From Bacillus sp. AFS073361 (GTDB lineage: Bacteria > Bacillota > Bacilli > Bacillales > Cytobacillaceae), in NCBI RefSeq assembly GCF_002567005.1, contig NZ_NUZU01000031.1, positions 66,523 through 130,522 of the forward strand: a stretch of 64,000 nucleotides of DNA. The letters run 5' to 3'. Both the position numbers and the translations under genes were made by a program. The notes below the pieces were generated by a model. The model saw only the letters and a program-made list of their open reading frames with translations, ran no database searches and had not been told where the DNA came from. The number at the start of each line of letters is the position of its first letter. The stretch's first letter is position 1. Positions 54,781 through 63,268 of this stretch are shown piece by piece.

Positions 54781-55650
54781 ATGATTTGGTTAATTATTTC
54801 CACGTTACTAGCTGCCTCTGTCGCATGGTTAACTTATATCGTAAAAAAGGAAAAGGCTAAACAAAAAGAAATGAGAAACGACCATTTCCAAGAGCTAGAG
54901 GCTCTCAAAGAAATTCAAAGAGCCTCGATGGAAACGGCAGCAACGAAGTACGATGAGAAGATTATGAGTATGAGCGAAGCTTACCAACGTGAAATTGAGA
55001 AACTTGTGATCGAAAATGAAGAAATACGGAAAAATTATAATAACCAAGGAGAAATCGTCACCCATCAGATACTAGAAAATTTCAAATCCGATTTAATTCG
55101 AAAAAAAATCCTTCCACCAGATGAAATGATTATCATGCCGAACATTTATATACCCGATGGAAACGGTAATACTAGGCAGATTGATCACCTTGTCTTATTA
55201 TCAACTGGTATCTATGTTATAGAAACCAAATACTGGAAAGGTCACATTGTTCTGGGATTAACAAGAAATAACAGCCAGAGATTTTCTTTTTTATCAGATA
55301 TAATAGATAGTGAGAAAGAGGAAACACTGATTTTCGGAAAATCGGTGTCAGGAGAATTAACGGTAAAAACGTGTGAAAATCCAATCAGCCAGGTTCAACA
55401 GACGGCCTTCATCTTATCCAATTATTTGGAAAGTCAAGATATAACCTCATGGATTAACACCCTTGTATTCTTTAATTACGATGTAAAAGAGCTTCACGAT
55501 TGGTCGGATAACAGCATAGTACATCGGGTGGCCAACAAAGAGCAGTTACATCAGTTTTTTATCAATGAGCTTACGTCCAAAAATAGAATTTATGGTGCTT
55601 TTCAGCTTAATACGATCAAGCATCTGATCGAAAACGCGAATTACCATTGA
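54781..55650 (+). CDS. Membrane-anchored NERD-domain protein
   Basis: One N-terminal transmembrane helix (about residues 2-20) is followed by a charged coiled coil to about residue 100. The NERD (nuclease-related) domain reads ILPPDEMIIMPNIYIPDG, RQIDHLVLLSTGIYVIETKYWKGHI and later NPISQVQQTAFILSNYL. The Asp and Glu-x-Lys residues match the restriction-endonuclease-like core, so nuclease activity is possible but unproven. AAGGAG precedes the start. A repeated-type terminator follows. Confidence 0.85.
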   Translation: MIWLIISTLLAASVAWLTYIVKKEKAKQKEMRNDHFQELEALKEIQRASMETAATKYDEKIMSMSEAYQREIEKLVIENEEIRKNYNNQGEIVTHQILENFKSDLIRKKILPPDEMIIMPNIYIPDGNGNTRQIDHLVLLSTGIYVIETKYWKGHIVLGLTRNNSQRFSFLSDIIDSEKEETLIFGKSVSGELTVKTCENPISQVQQTAFILSNYLESQDITSWINTLVFFNYDVKELHDWSDNSIVHRVANKEQLHQFFINELTSKNRIYGAFQLNTIKHLIENANYH

Positions 55651-55662
55651 GATGCCCGTAAA

Positions 55663-55705
55663 AAAGGAGAACACCTTCGCTTCTAAACGAAAAGTGTTCT
55701 CCTTT
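55663..55705. terminator. GGAGAACAC-type terminator, copy 1
   Basis: Arms AAAGGAGAACACCTTCG / CGAAAAGTGTTCTCCTTT. Nearly the same stem recurs at 61057 and 63961. It can serve both the NERD gene and the converging DUF3231 gene. Confidence 0.88.
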
Positions 55706-55770
55706 ACAATCAAATATCGATGAAATAGCGTTTTAATATTTTCAGGCTTCCTGTTCATGATCAATGTATT

Positions 55771-56829
55771 TCATTCCTCCAAAGCCCGTTCAAATGCTTT
55801 CGGGGGTGATTCCAACCACTCTTTTTGAATCAAGATATTCATACCATCATCAACAAATGCCCCAATGTTGATAAGAGTCCTAATATACAACATATCGATA
55901 TCTCTTCTTGCAGTTACAGCCAATGAGTTTCCAAATGACCTTACCTTCATAGCGAACATATCCACTTTATGAAACAACATGATTTTATCTGAAAAAGGTG
56001 GATAGGTAGATGTTGTAACTAAATGGAGTAGGTAGTCAGGTGAATGGATACTTTCAACGTGAAGTTTTTCCTTATACTGTTTTACAGCTTTATCCGTCAT
56101 TTCTAGACCTCTTTTAAACAATGCCCTTATCTTGTCATCTTGAACGGTTTGATGAAAGCCCAATAATAAGGCCATACTTGTAGCATTATTCTCGATATTA
56201 TCCCAAAGATGAATGATTTCTAATGCATGTAATGGCCGGACATCTCCAAAAAAACCATTTAAGAAACTTTGTTTATCAATTTTTTCAATTCCATCTGGTG
56301 TCGGGATGGTGGGAGGTTTGGCAATAAATTTATTTTCCATTAAAACATTATTAATTTGCCCTAATAGGACAGTCGTGCATTGATTACAATAAATAAAGAA
56401 CTCTCGTACGTCCTCCCTCAAAATCAATGGAACTGCTACGGCGTAAAGGCTCATGCCTGCCTTTGCAGCATATTTTAAATAGTGAACATAAAATTCATCC
56501 TTGTATAAACGAGGGGCTCCAAGATTGACATCATCTTTTGTAAATCCAATTGGGATAGGAAAATTCTCCTTTTTAAAAAACTCTTCGGTCCTCTGAATGA
56601 AATCCTTGGATAAAGCTAAGCCATTTTCTAAAAGCATCCTAATATCTTCTTCCTCACAATGTTGAAGAAAATAACTTAAAATTTGAATGGACATGCTGTT
56701 TCCCATATAGGTGGCCCAGAGTTTACCTATTTCAAATGACGTAAAAGGCTGGGTCTCATTTCCTGTTTTTGGATTTCTATTCAATGGTTTCATCACATTC
56801 ATGGGATTTAAGTGTTTATCCGTGGTCAT
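55771..56829 (-). CDS. DUF3231 family protein, second copy
   Basis: This 352-residue protein has two DUF3231 repeats, with FTSFEIGKLWATYMGNSMSI and ALEIIHLWDNIENNATSMALL openings and the linker FPIPIGFTKDDVNLGAPRLY. It is clearly a paralogue of the product at 6529-7584 but diverged well beyond recent duplication. A role in spores is inferred from the family. It is transcribed alone, with AAGGAGA before the start. Confidence 0.83.
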   Translation of the reverse strand: MTTDKHLNPMNVMKPLNRNPKTGNETQPFTSFEIGKLWATYMGNSMSIQILSYFLQHCEEEDIRMLLENGLALSKDFIQRTEEFFKKENFPIPIGFTKDDVNLGAPRLYKDEFYVHYLKYAAKAGMSLYAVAVPLILREDVREFFIYCNQCTTVLLGQINNVLMENKFIAKPPTIPTPDGIEKIDKQSFLNGFFGDVRPLHALEIIHLWDNIENNATSMALLLGFHQTVQDDKIRALFKRGLEMTDKAVKQYKEKLHVESIHSPDYLLHLVTTSTYPPFSDKIMLFHKVDMFAMKVRSFGNSLAVTARRDIDMLYIRTLINIGAFVDDGMNILIQKEWLESPPKAFERALEE

Positions 56830-56971
56830 AACTAATCTCCTTTTCCCGCATTTTGCTTATCTTTTCCATTGAAATAGAATTTAATTCCAACAAACATCCC
56901 CCTCAAATCAAACATTTTCTGAGAATCATTGCCGTATTGCAAAAAAAGCCAGGGTTAAAAATATAAATAAA

Positions 56972-57000
56972 AGGCAGCTCTACTTTAGATAGAGCTACCT
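56972..57000 (-). terminator. Terminator next to the kimA remnant
   Basis: Minus-strand AGGTAGCTCTA / TAGAGCTGCCT with a 7-base loop, followed by TTTATTTATATTTTT. It directly follows the kimA remnant and may have been the original kimA terminator. The intact kimA has no comparable hairpin right after its stop. Confidence 0.75.
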
Positions 57001-57150
57001 GAAAAAACGGTATATATTCTTATTTCTTTAAATGGTAAGGGACCGTCATGATAATCACGTTTTTCTGAAACAGCAAGTGAGCACCAATCAGTAAACTCGA
57101 TTGATTATGAAGAATATTGTGCCAACCTTTCTTAGGGATAAATTATTGAA
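57001..57150 (-). pseudogene. Remnant of a second kimA copy (3' end only)
   Basis: On the minus strand this stretch encodes FIPKKGWHNILHNQSSLLIG and AHLLFQKNVIIMTVPYHLKK followed by a stop. It is the last 40 residues of KimA with five substitutions. A TAA lies immediately before the first Phe, and upstream of it the similarity ends. About 35 bases of 3' trailer also match the trailer of intact kimA (57570-57600). It is a broken duplicate. Confidence 0.9.
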
Positions 57151-57283
57151 CAAAATTATTTATCATGTTCATAATGAAAGCATCTCTGAAATTTGTCTGA
57201 TATGTTTTTTTCATATATTCAAAAGAATGAAGTTACCGTAAAGTCCTTATATTTATTCCTATCTAGGAATTCAAAAAAACAAT

Positions 57284-57312
57284 CACCTGAGATATTTTAT
57301 AGACATAAAGTA
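57284..57312 (+). promoter_or_regulatory. SigK/SigE-like promoter before the 65-aa gene
   Basis: CACC at 57284-57287 and CATAAAGTA at 57304-57312 with 17 bases between AC and CATA fit the SigK consensus (mACm, then CATAnnnTA). Confidence 0.55.
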
Positions 57313-57341
57313 TCTATAAATCCGCAGAAAGTAGTGATTGA

Positions 57342-57539
57342 ATGCCTGTTGTTATAACCGGAATGGATAGTCCCATCTATCAAGGCTTTCCTCCTCCCCT
57401 TTTTGGGGAATGGGGTCTGCCTATTATGGGGAGCCCTCCTCATAATTACTATCTAATTGGACATACCAAATATTATATAAGCCCCGGAGCTGTACCTGTT
57501 TTTCCCTATTGGGCTCCGTTTCGCTATTACACCGTGTAA
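57342..57539 (+). CDS. Small Pro/Gly/Tyr-rich protein, possibly spore-associated (65 aa)
   Basis: The frame opens at ATG 57342 with a weak AGTAGTG before it. The product is rich in Pro, Gly and Tyr (YQGFPPPLFGEWGLPIMGSP, then FPYWAPFRYYTV). It has no hydrophobic helix or recognised domain. A good SigK-like promoter about 30 bases upstream suggests mother-cell expression, and such composition is seen in some coat or crust peptides. It lies between intact kimA and its remnant, on the opposite strand. Confidence 0.5.
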   Translation: MPVVITGMDSPIYQGFPPPLFGEWGLPIMGSPPHNYYLIGHTKYYISPGAVPVFPYWAPFRYYTV

Positions 57540-57589
57540 CAGCGAAATGGCAAGCCTTTTTAAGAGCCCTGAAAAAACGATGTATATTC

Positions 57590-59416
57590 TTATTTTTTTA
57601 AATGGTAAGGAACGGTCGTGATAATCACGTTTTTCCGAAACAGTAAATAGGCACGAATCAGTAAACTCGATTGATTATGAAGAATGTTGTGCCATCCCTT
57701 CTTTGGGATAAATTGCGGAATGATGACGGTGACTCGATAGTTCGCTTCACTCGCTTTATGTTCAATCGTATCAACAAATTTGGTAAGCGGATTAATGATA
57801 CTTCTATAATGTGAGTGGAGCGTCACCAGTCTTACATCCGGCTGCCACTTCTTCCACTTTTCTTCAAAGTTTTTTTCGTCGTCTCTTTCAAAGGAAACAT
57901 ATACGGCAATAATTTGATCTTGAGAAAGAGATTTAGCATAGTTTATCGAATTTGCTACTACATTGGTCATGCCGGCAACAGGAACGATTAGTACATTTCC
58001 TTCAATAGGCATCAGAGGTTCACAAGTAGTGAGCCTAAGTTGGTCACCAACGGCATCATAATGCTTTCTTATTCGATGAAAGAGGTAGACAATAATCGGT
58101 AGAAAAATTAAAATTGACCAAACCTGTGAGAATTTTGTGATCAAGAACATTAATGTGACGACAAGACTAATGAGGGCACCTGTTGTATTGATAATGAATT
58201 TTGGAACCCATCCTTGTGGCTTTTCTCTCAGCCATTTAACCATCATGCCTGACTGAGACAAAGTAAATGGAAGAAACACCCCAATTGCATAAAGCGGGAT
58301 AAGTGACTCTGTTTCAGCTTGAAAAGCAAGGATGAGAATAATAGAAGCAACTCCAAGTATGATGATCCCATTTGAATATCCTAATCTGTCCCCTCTAATA
58401 AGAAACATTCTTGGAATAAACTTATCCTTAGCCAGATTAACTGCCAACAACGGGAAAGCTGAATATCCAGTGTTCGCAGCGAGGATTAAGATCAATGCTG
58501 TAGTTCCTTGAATAAAGAAATAAATAAAATTCCTCCCGAAAGTTTCTTCAGCAATTTGAGAAACAACGGTTACTTCTGCTTTTGGAGAAATCCCATAATA
58601 ATAAGCTAAAAATACAATTCCTGAAAATAATACGGCAAGCAAGGCTCCCATTGCCATTAATGTTTTAGCAGCATTTTTTGGTGCAGGGTCTTTAAAATTA
58701 GGGATTGCATTCGAAATGGCTTCAACCCCTGTTAGGGCGGAACTTCCTGAAGCGAACGCTCTTAAAAGTATAAATAGACTAATTCCCGCTACAGGTGTAC
58801 CGATAGGTGTATGTAATTGAGGTGAAACCCCTCCAGTTACAATATGATACAAACCCACTCCAATTAATATAAACAATGCTACAACGAATAAGTAAACGGG
58901 GTAGGCTAATATTGAAGCAGACTCAGTTACTCCTCGTAAATTTAAAAGGGTTATAAAAATGACAAATACAATGGCAATTCCGACATTATATTGATGTAAT
59001 GTAGGGAAGGCAGATGTTATAGCATCAGTCCCAGCAGACACACTTACAGCGACAGTTAGTATGTAGTCGACCAATAGTGAGCCGCCAGCTATCAAACCTG
59101 AATTTACACCTAGATTGCTCTTGGAAACTACATAAGCTCCACCCCCATGAGGATAAGCAAAGATGATTTGCCGATAAGACAGTATAAGGGCTGTTAAAAG
59201 AATTAATACACCAACTGCGATAGGAATGGAATACCAAAATGCAGCTGAACTCACCGTAATTAATACGATCAAAATTTGTTCTGGCCCGTATGCTACCGAA
59301 GATAGCGCATCAGACGAAAGGATTGCTAAGGCTTTGGTTTTATTAAGTTTCTGTTCTCCCAATTCATGGGATTTCAAAGGACGTCCAATTAAAAACCTTT
59401 TTAATGCTGAAAACAT
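57590..59416 (-). CDS. kimA: Potassium importer KimA (formerly YdaO)
   Basis: KimA is a high-affinity K+/H+ symporter of the KUP/APC fold. The 608-residue protein has 12 predicted helices with SSVAYGPEQILI, YPHGGGAYVVSKSNLG and a cytoplasmic C-terminal domain of about 150 residues (LMPIEGNVLIVPVAGMTN..., ending FIPKKGWHNILHNQSSLLI). Length and motifs match B. subtilis KimA. The ATG at 59416 has GGTGGTGAG upstream. A c-di-AMP riboswitch with a terminator precedes it, as in B. subtilis, so expression should fall when K+ and c-di-AMP are high. Confidence 0.95.
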   Translation of the reverse strand: MFSALKRFLIGRPLKSHELGEQKLNKTKALAILSSDALSSVAYGPEQILIVLITVSSAAFWYSIPIAVGVLILLTALILSYRQIIFAYPHGGGAYVVSKSNLGVNSGLIAGGSLLVDYILTVAVSVSAGTDAITSAFPTLHQYNVGIAIVFVIFITLLNLRGVTESASILAYPVYLFVVALFILIGVGLYHIVTGGVSPQLHTPIGTPVAGISLFILLRAFASGSSALTGVEAISNAIPNFKDPAPKNAAKTLMAMGALLAVLFSGIVFLAYYYGISPKAEVTVVSQIAEETFGRNFIYFFIQGTTALILILAANTGYSAFPLLAVNLAKDKFIPRMFLIRGDRLGYSNGIIILGVASIILILAFQAETESLIPLYAIGVFLPFTLSQSGMMVKWLREKPQGWVPKFIINTTGALISLVVTLMFLITKFSQVWSILIFLPIIVYLFHRIRKHYDAVGDQLRLTTCEPLMPIEGNVLIVPVAGMTNVVANSINYAKSLSQDQIIAVYVSFERDDEKNFEEKWKKWQPDVRLVTLHSHYRSIINPLTKFVDTIEHKASEANYRVTVIIPQFIPKKGWHNILHNQSSLLIRAYLLFRKNVIITTVPYHLKK

Positions 59417-59492
59417 TAAATACTCACCACCCAATTGTGTTAATTAGTTTTATATTGCCCTAAAAAACGTAATTTCCTAAAAGCAATATTTT

Positions 59493-59541
59493 CAAAAATA
59501 AAAAAGTGCCTACAAGTCATAGTAAATAGACCTGTAGACAC
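59493..59541 (-). terminator. Terminator controlled by the c-di-AMP riboswitch
   Basis: Minus-strand arms GTGTCTACAGGTC / GACTTGTAGGCAC (13 bp, two G-U) followed by TTTTTTATTTTT, between the aptamer and kimA. Confidence 0.88.
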
Positions 59542-59585
59542 ATCATTTTTCTCGTGTCACAAGCTCCACCTTCCTTCTCATATAA

Positions 59586-59705
59586 CGCTTACGAGGTTAG
59601 CTGTCGGATTCGGACCTTTGAGTAGCCCTACCTTAAAAGGATTCACCCCGCGGGATAAGTAATGTCCCGCAAAAATGGTTCCCCCGTACCTAATGGTTTC
59701 AGCGA
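59586..59705 (-). ncRNA. Cyclic di-AMP riboswitch (ydaO-yuaA leader)
   Basis: The 120-base minus-strand leader has the hallmark blocks of the ydaO/yuaA riboswitch in order: ATCGCTGAAACC, GTACGGGGGAACC, GGGGTGAATCCTT, GGTAGGGCTACTC, TCCGAATCCGACAGCTAACC and TCGTAAGCG closing P1. It lies about 170 bases before kimA, with a terminator between. Ligand binding should cause termination. Confidence 0.96.
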
Positions 59706-59728
59706 TTTAGAAATTTGAAACTGTGTTT

Positions 59729-59757
59729 ATATTACTCCTATGTTCAACGAATGTAAA
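59729..59757 (-). promoter_or_regulatory. SigA promoter of the kimA leader
   Basis: Minus-strand TTTACA and TAATAT with exactly 17 bases between; transcription would begin about 15-20 bases before the aptamer. Confidence 0.75.
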
Positions 59758-59860
59758 AGAATTTTTTTCCAATAGATTAAATTCCATAAAAATGGAAATG
59801 TTAATAAAGTAAATATGCTATAGAAATATATAGTTTAGCTTATCGCATAGGAGGAATTAC

Positions 59861-59989
59861 ATGTATAAAGATAAGAATCCCTTTTTTTCTGATGAATATT
59901 TAGAGGAGTTAGCGAAAGAAATCAATCTCCAATATGGGGAGCCTATAAAAGAAAAACTGACGGATCCTATAGAAAATGATTTTGAGTAA
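59861..59989 (+). CDS. Small acidic protein of unknown function (42 aa)
   Basis: ATG 59861 follows AGGAGG by 6 bases. The product begins MYKDKNPFFSDEYLEELAKE and ends with acidic residues. It is soluble with one amphipathic helix. I recognise no domain. A terminator follows 11 bases after the stop, so it is a complete monocistronic gene. Confidence 0.72.
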   Translation: MYKDKNPFFSDEYLEELAKEINLQYGEPIKEKLTDPIENDFE

Positions 59990-60000
59990 CACCACTTAAG

Positions 60001-60028
60001 ACCGCATTTTGTGCGGTTATTAATTTCT
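60001..60028 (+). terminator. Terminator of the 42-aa gene
   Basis: Arms ACCGCA / TGCGGT with a 5-base loop, followed by TATTAATTTCTT. Confidence 0.7.
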
Positions 60029-60035
60029 TAATCAA

Positions 60036-60395
60036 TCAAAATTCTCGGTACCCCAGTATGCCCTGTTCATTTACAAATTCCCCATTTAATATCCCCATTT
60101 CGCGTATATGTGCGCGAGTATCTTCATCACCCAAATAATGTAGTAAGGTATAGATTAGCAGAATACGTAGATCATAGTCTTTATTTTGGGGCTGATGATG
60201 ATATTCAAGATAAGGAATGTGGGCTCGGAAATAACTTTCCCAATCTGTTTCCTCGGTTTTATCAAACAGCCGTTCTAGAACAGCAACTTCTTTATCCGTT
60301 GCTTCAATCCTAAAATCCCATTCCGATCCATCCGGTTCACTAAAAATCTCGTGAGATTGTATGTTAATATAATAGCTGTGTTTTAGTTCATTCAT
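60036..60395 (-). CDS. Conserved Bacillus protein of unknown function (119 aa)
   Basis: ATG 60395 follows AGGAGATGG. The soluble acidic protein reads YYINIQSHEIFSEPDGSEWDF, EATDKEVAVLERLFD and ESYFRAHIPYLEYHHQP, and ends DEDTRAHIREMGILNGE. I recall similar Bacillus proteins carrying a bare 'hydrolase' label, but no catalytic motif is visible. It is transcribed alone. The longer frame to 60431 starts before the ribosome binding site. Confidence 0.75.
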   Translation of the reverse strand: MNELKHSYYINIQSHEIFSEPDGSEWDFRIEATDKEVAVLERLFDKTEETDWESYFRAHIPYLEYHHQPQNKDYDLRILLIYTLLHYLGDEDTRAHIREMGILNGEFVNEQGILGYREF

Positions 60396-60521
60396 AAGAC
60401 CATCTCCTATCCCTTTTTTTATGTATACCACAACTTTGAAATTCCAAAACGTTTAAGAGTACCGATTCCTCTTAATAATAGGAATATATTTTTCTACATT
60501 TCCAGCCTATTTTACTTGTAA

Positions 60522-60578
60522 TCAGCACTTGTCCCATTCAGTCTTTTTCTGAGTACATATATTATTATTACCAAACAT
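60522..60578 (-). CDS. Possible 18-codon peptide gene
   Basis: ATG at 60578 follows a strong TAGGAGGT by 8 bases and opens 18 codons (MFGNNNICTQKKTEWDKC). A hairpin lies just before the ribosome binding site. It could be a peptide gene or chance. Confidence 0.3.
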   Translation of the reverse strand: MFGNNNICTQKKTEWDKC

Positions 60579-60595
60579 AAAGAAGTACCTCCTAC

Positions 60596-60630
60596 AGCGT
60601 TTGCAAATTTGCAGACGCTTTTTTATTTTT
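60596..60630 (+). terminator. Hairpin with plus-strand T-run
   Basis: Arms AGCGTTTGCAA / TTTGCAGACGCT followed by TTTTTTATTTTT. No plus-strand gene is evident just upstream, so its transcript is unknown. Confidence 0.55.
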
Positions 60631-60727
60631 AGAAGTTGAATAAGTAGAAAATAACAACCGTTTAGTATGAAGAAAATTTACCCATTCCTCCCTTTAAGCA
60701 AACCTAAAAAACCTTTAAAAAATTAAG

Positions 60728-60764
60728 TGAAAACGTTCACAAATAATTGTGGTAATCGCTTACA
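60728..60764 (+). promoter_or_regulatory. Two tandem CcpA cre sites before the 57-aa gene
   Basis: TGAAAACGTTCACA (60728-60741) matches the cre consensus at all 14 positions, and GGTAATCGCTTACA (60751-60764) at 13. They begin 23 bases apart, just before a TATAAT -10 at 60773-60778, where CcpA binding would block transcription. Confidence 0.78.
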
Positions 60765-60812
60765 AAATAATATATAATTATATTAAAATTACAACTAGTG
60801 AGGTGAAACCGC

Positions 60813-60986
60813 ATGAAAGAATATATTTTTCTTCTTGAAGAACCTGTTGGTACGAGAGAAATTAAAATTTTAGCATCAGGAATGATGGATGCCTTCAAAA
60901 AGGCAAAAGAATTTCGAAAAAATATTGTCCAAGATACTAAATCAAAGGTCAATATGATGCTAAAAGGTGTTAGATATACGGATTAA
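60813..60986 (+). CDS. Small basic protein under predicted CcpA control (57 aa)
   Basis: ATG 60813 follows GAGGTG by 7 bases. The product starts MKEYIFLLEEPVGTREIKIL and continues with a Lys/Arg-rich amphipathic helix (DAFKKAKEFRKNIVQDTK). It is soluble, with net positive charge. The first strand-like segment and helix suggest a small alpha/beta fold. No family is recognised. Two cre sites in its promoter imply repression in the presence of glucose. A terminator shared with cadA follows. Confidence 0.72.
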   Translation: MKEYIFLLEEPVGTREIKILASGMMDAFKKAKEFRKNIVQDTKSKVNMMLKGVRYTD

Positions 60987-61056
60987 CCTTATAAAAATAT
61001 ATTGAAAGGAAAAATCCTAAACTATATGTTCTTATTAAGATTAATAGTAGACAAAT

Positions 61057-61099
61057 AAAGGAGAACACATTCGCTCATTAACGAAATGTGTTCTCCTTT
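61057..61099. terminator. GGAGAACAC-type terminator, copy 2
   Basis: Arms AAAGGAGAACACATTCG / CGAAATGTGTTCTCCTTT between the 57-aa gene and the converging cadA. Confidence 0.88.
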
Positions 61100-61132
61100 T
61101 TATTTATACCTTCCTAAACATCCTCTAATCAT

Positions 61133-63268
61133 TTATTTATCCTTCACACGAAGAAGTCTCAAGCTGTTTAACGTCACGATTAGAGTTGCTCCCATGTCTG
61201 CAAAAATGGCAATCCAAAGAGTCAACCACCCAGGAATAACTAATAACAATGCAATAAGTTTAATCCCTACAGAAAAAGTAATATTTTGTTTAATAATAAA
61301 TAAGGCTTTTCTACTTAGTTTAACCGTAAATGGGAGTTTACCTAAATCATCCGCCATTAAAGCAATATCAGCTGTCTCAAGTGCGGTATCCGTTCCAGCA
61401 CCACCCATAGCAATTCCGACAGTCGAAGCAGCTAATGCTGGTGCATCGTTTACACCGTCTCCAACCATAGCCACACGGTCGTATTTATTTCTTAATTCTT
61501 TAATGAAGGTAAGTTTATCTTGAGGTAATAGGTCAGCCTGAATATCAGAAACTCCTACCTGCTGGCCAATTGCATTTGCTGTCCCCTTATTATCACCCGT
61601 TAACATGATTGTTTTTTGAATACCTAATGAGTGAAGTTTCCGGATAACTGATCTGCTGTTCCCTCTCACTTCGTCCGCCACAGCGAGCAGGGCTAATATG
61701 TCTGAATCAGTCCCAACCACCATCACAGTTTTTCCTTTATTTTGGAGATCAGTTATAGTCACCCTAAGATTCGCCGGTATTCCATTTGTTAAGAGTTCAT
61801 CATACAAATTAGGACTTCCTACATAATACATTTGTTTGTTGACTCTGCCTTGGATTCCTTTTCCTGTAATAGAAGAGAAATCTTCAATAGCAAGTTCATG
61901 AAATAGTAAGTTTTCCTGCTCCGCTTTTTTCATGATTGCTGAAGCCAATGGATGTTGGGAACCATTTTCTAATGCACCAATAATGGTAAGTAGTTCATTT
62001 GAGTCGATATTTGTCTGAGGAAGGTAATCCGTTACAACTGGAATTCCTTCCGTTAAAGTTCCAGTTTTATCAAAAGCAATTGCTTTAATTGCTCCCATTT
62101 CCTCTAAATGAATCCCACCTTTGATAAGAACTCCATTTCGTGCCGCATTACCAATTGCAGTAACAATGGATACAGGTGTAGAAATAACAAGTGCACAAGG
62201 ACACCCAACCACTAATACAGCCAGACCCTGATAAATCCATTTACTCCAATCTGGATCAAATAATAGTGGTGGGAGTACAGCCACTAATAGCGAAATGAAC
62301 ATGATAACAGGTGTATAATACTTGGCAAACCGATCCACAAAAGCTTGAGATGGAGCTCTTTCAGCTTGAGCTTCCTCGACTAAATGAATAATCTTAGCGA
62401 TCGTTGTATCGTCCACATGTTTGGTAACTTTAACTTCTAGAAGTCCCTCTTCGTTAAGAGTTCCAGCGAATACTTCATCATCAATTGTTTTGGAAACTGG
62501 AACAGATTCCCCAGTAATAGCGGCTTGATTAACAGACGATAGTCCCTTTACCACCGTTCCATCCATGGCGATTTTTTGACCTGGCTTTACAATCAAAATA
62601 TCTCCAATTCGAATATCGTCCACTTCTACAGTGAACTCTTTATTTGCCCTACGAAGCAAGGCTTCTTTTGGAGCAATATCCATTAAGGATCGAATGGATT
62701 GTCTCGCCTTATCCATCGAATAAGACTCTAGAACCTCACTGATAGCAAACAGAATAACAACTGTCGCCCCTTCTCCCCACTCTCCGATTATCGCTGCCCC
62801 GATAACGGCTATCGTCATCAAGGTTCTCATATCAAATTCTAGGCGAAATAAATTTTTTAATCCCGTCGTGAAAAGGCGATAACCACCTATTAGGATGGAA
62901 GCTCCATAGGCTAGGATCGAAGAAATACTTTCCTCACTATTCATTTCTGCTGAAATCCATCCAATGAGCAAGAAAACAAATGAGGCGATTACTATTGAAT
63001 GTTTTTGTAGGAAAGGCTCTTTCTTTTCTTCAAATCTTTGCTTTTCAGGAATCACTTTTATATTTTCAAAAGCTCCTGCTTTTTCTAGCTCTTCAATTGT
63101 TGTTTCTCCATAAACCGTTAATTTTGAGGCACCGAAATTTACATTTGCATTAACAACACCATCCAGGTGTTGCACGTTCTTTTCGAACTTTGTGGCACAG
63201 CCTGCTCAGGAGAATCCCTGCACTCGGTAAACGGTCTTTTCACTTGATTGTTCCAAAGCTTCACTCAT
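61133..63268 (-). CDS. cadA: Cd2+/Zn2+/Pb2+ P1B-type ATPase CadA with in-frame TGA at codon 21
   Basis: CadA exports divalent soft metals with ATP. The core is complete: VGCPCALV (metal site), DKTGTLTEG (phosphorylation), SQHPLASAI (nucleotide binding) and [12 protein letters not shown]. The true start is ATG 63268, after AAGGAGGTGG and overlapping the end of cadC by 8 bases. Codon 21 (63208-63206) is TGA exactly where the first Cys of the N-terminal CxxC metal site (GFS-stop-AGC) belongs, and the frame continues intact beyond it. So the gene is either a nonsense mutant translated from GTG 63175 (680 residues, broken HMA domain), or TGA is read through, for example as selenocysteine. A plain pseudogene is possible. 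Confidence 0.88.

Noticed and set aside
60737-60952. 71-codon minus-strand frame opposite the 57-aa gene
   Set aside because: It lacks a ribosome binding site and runs antisense to a frame with a good site and promoter.
63175-63268. Claim that cadA encodes a selenoprotein
   Set aside because: Not asserted as a call: no selenocysteine genes are in the window and the downstream hairpin is weak. Kept only as an alternative in the findings.
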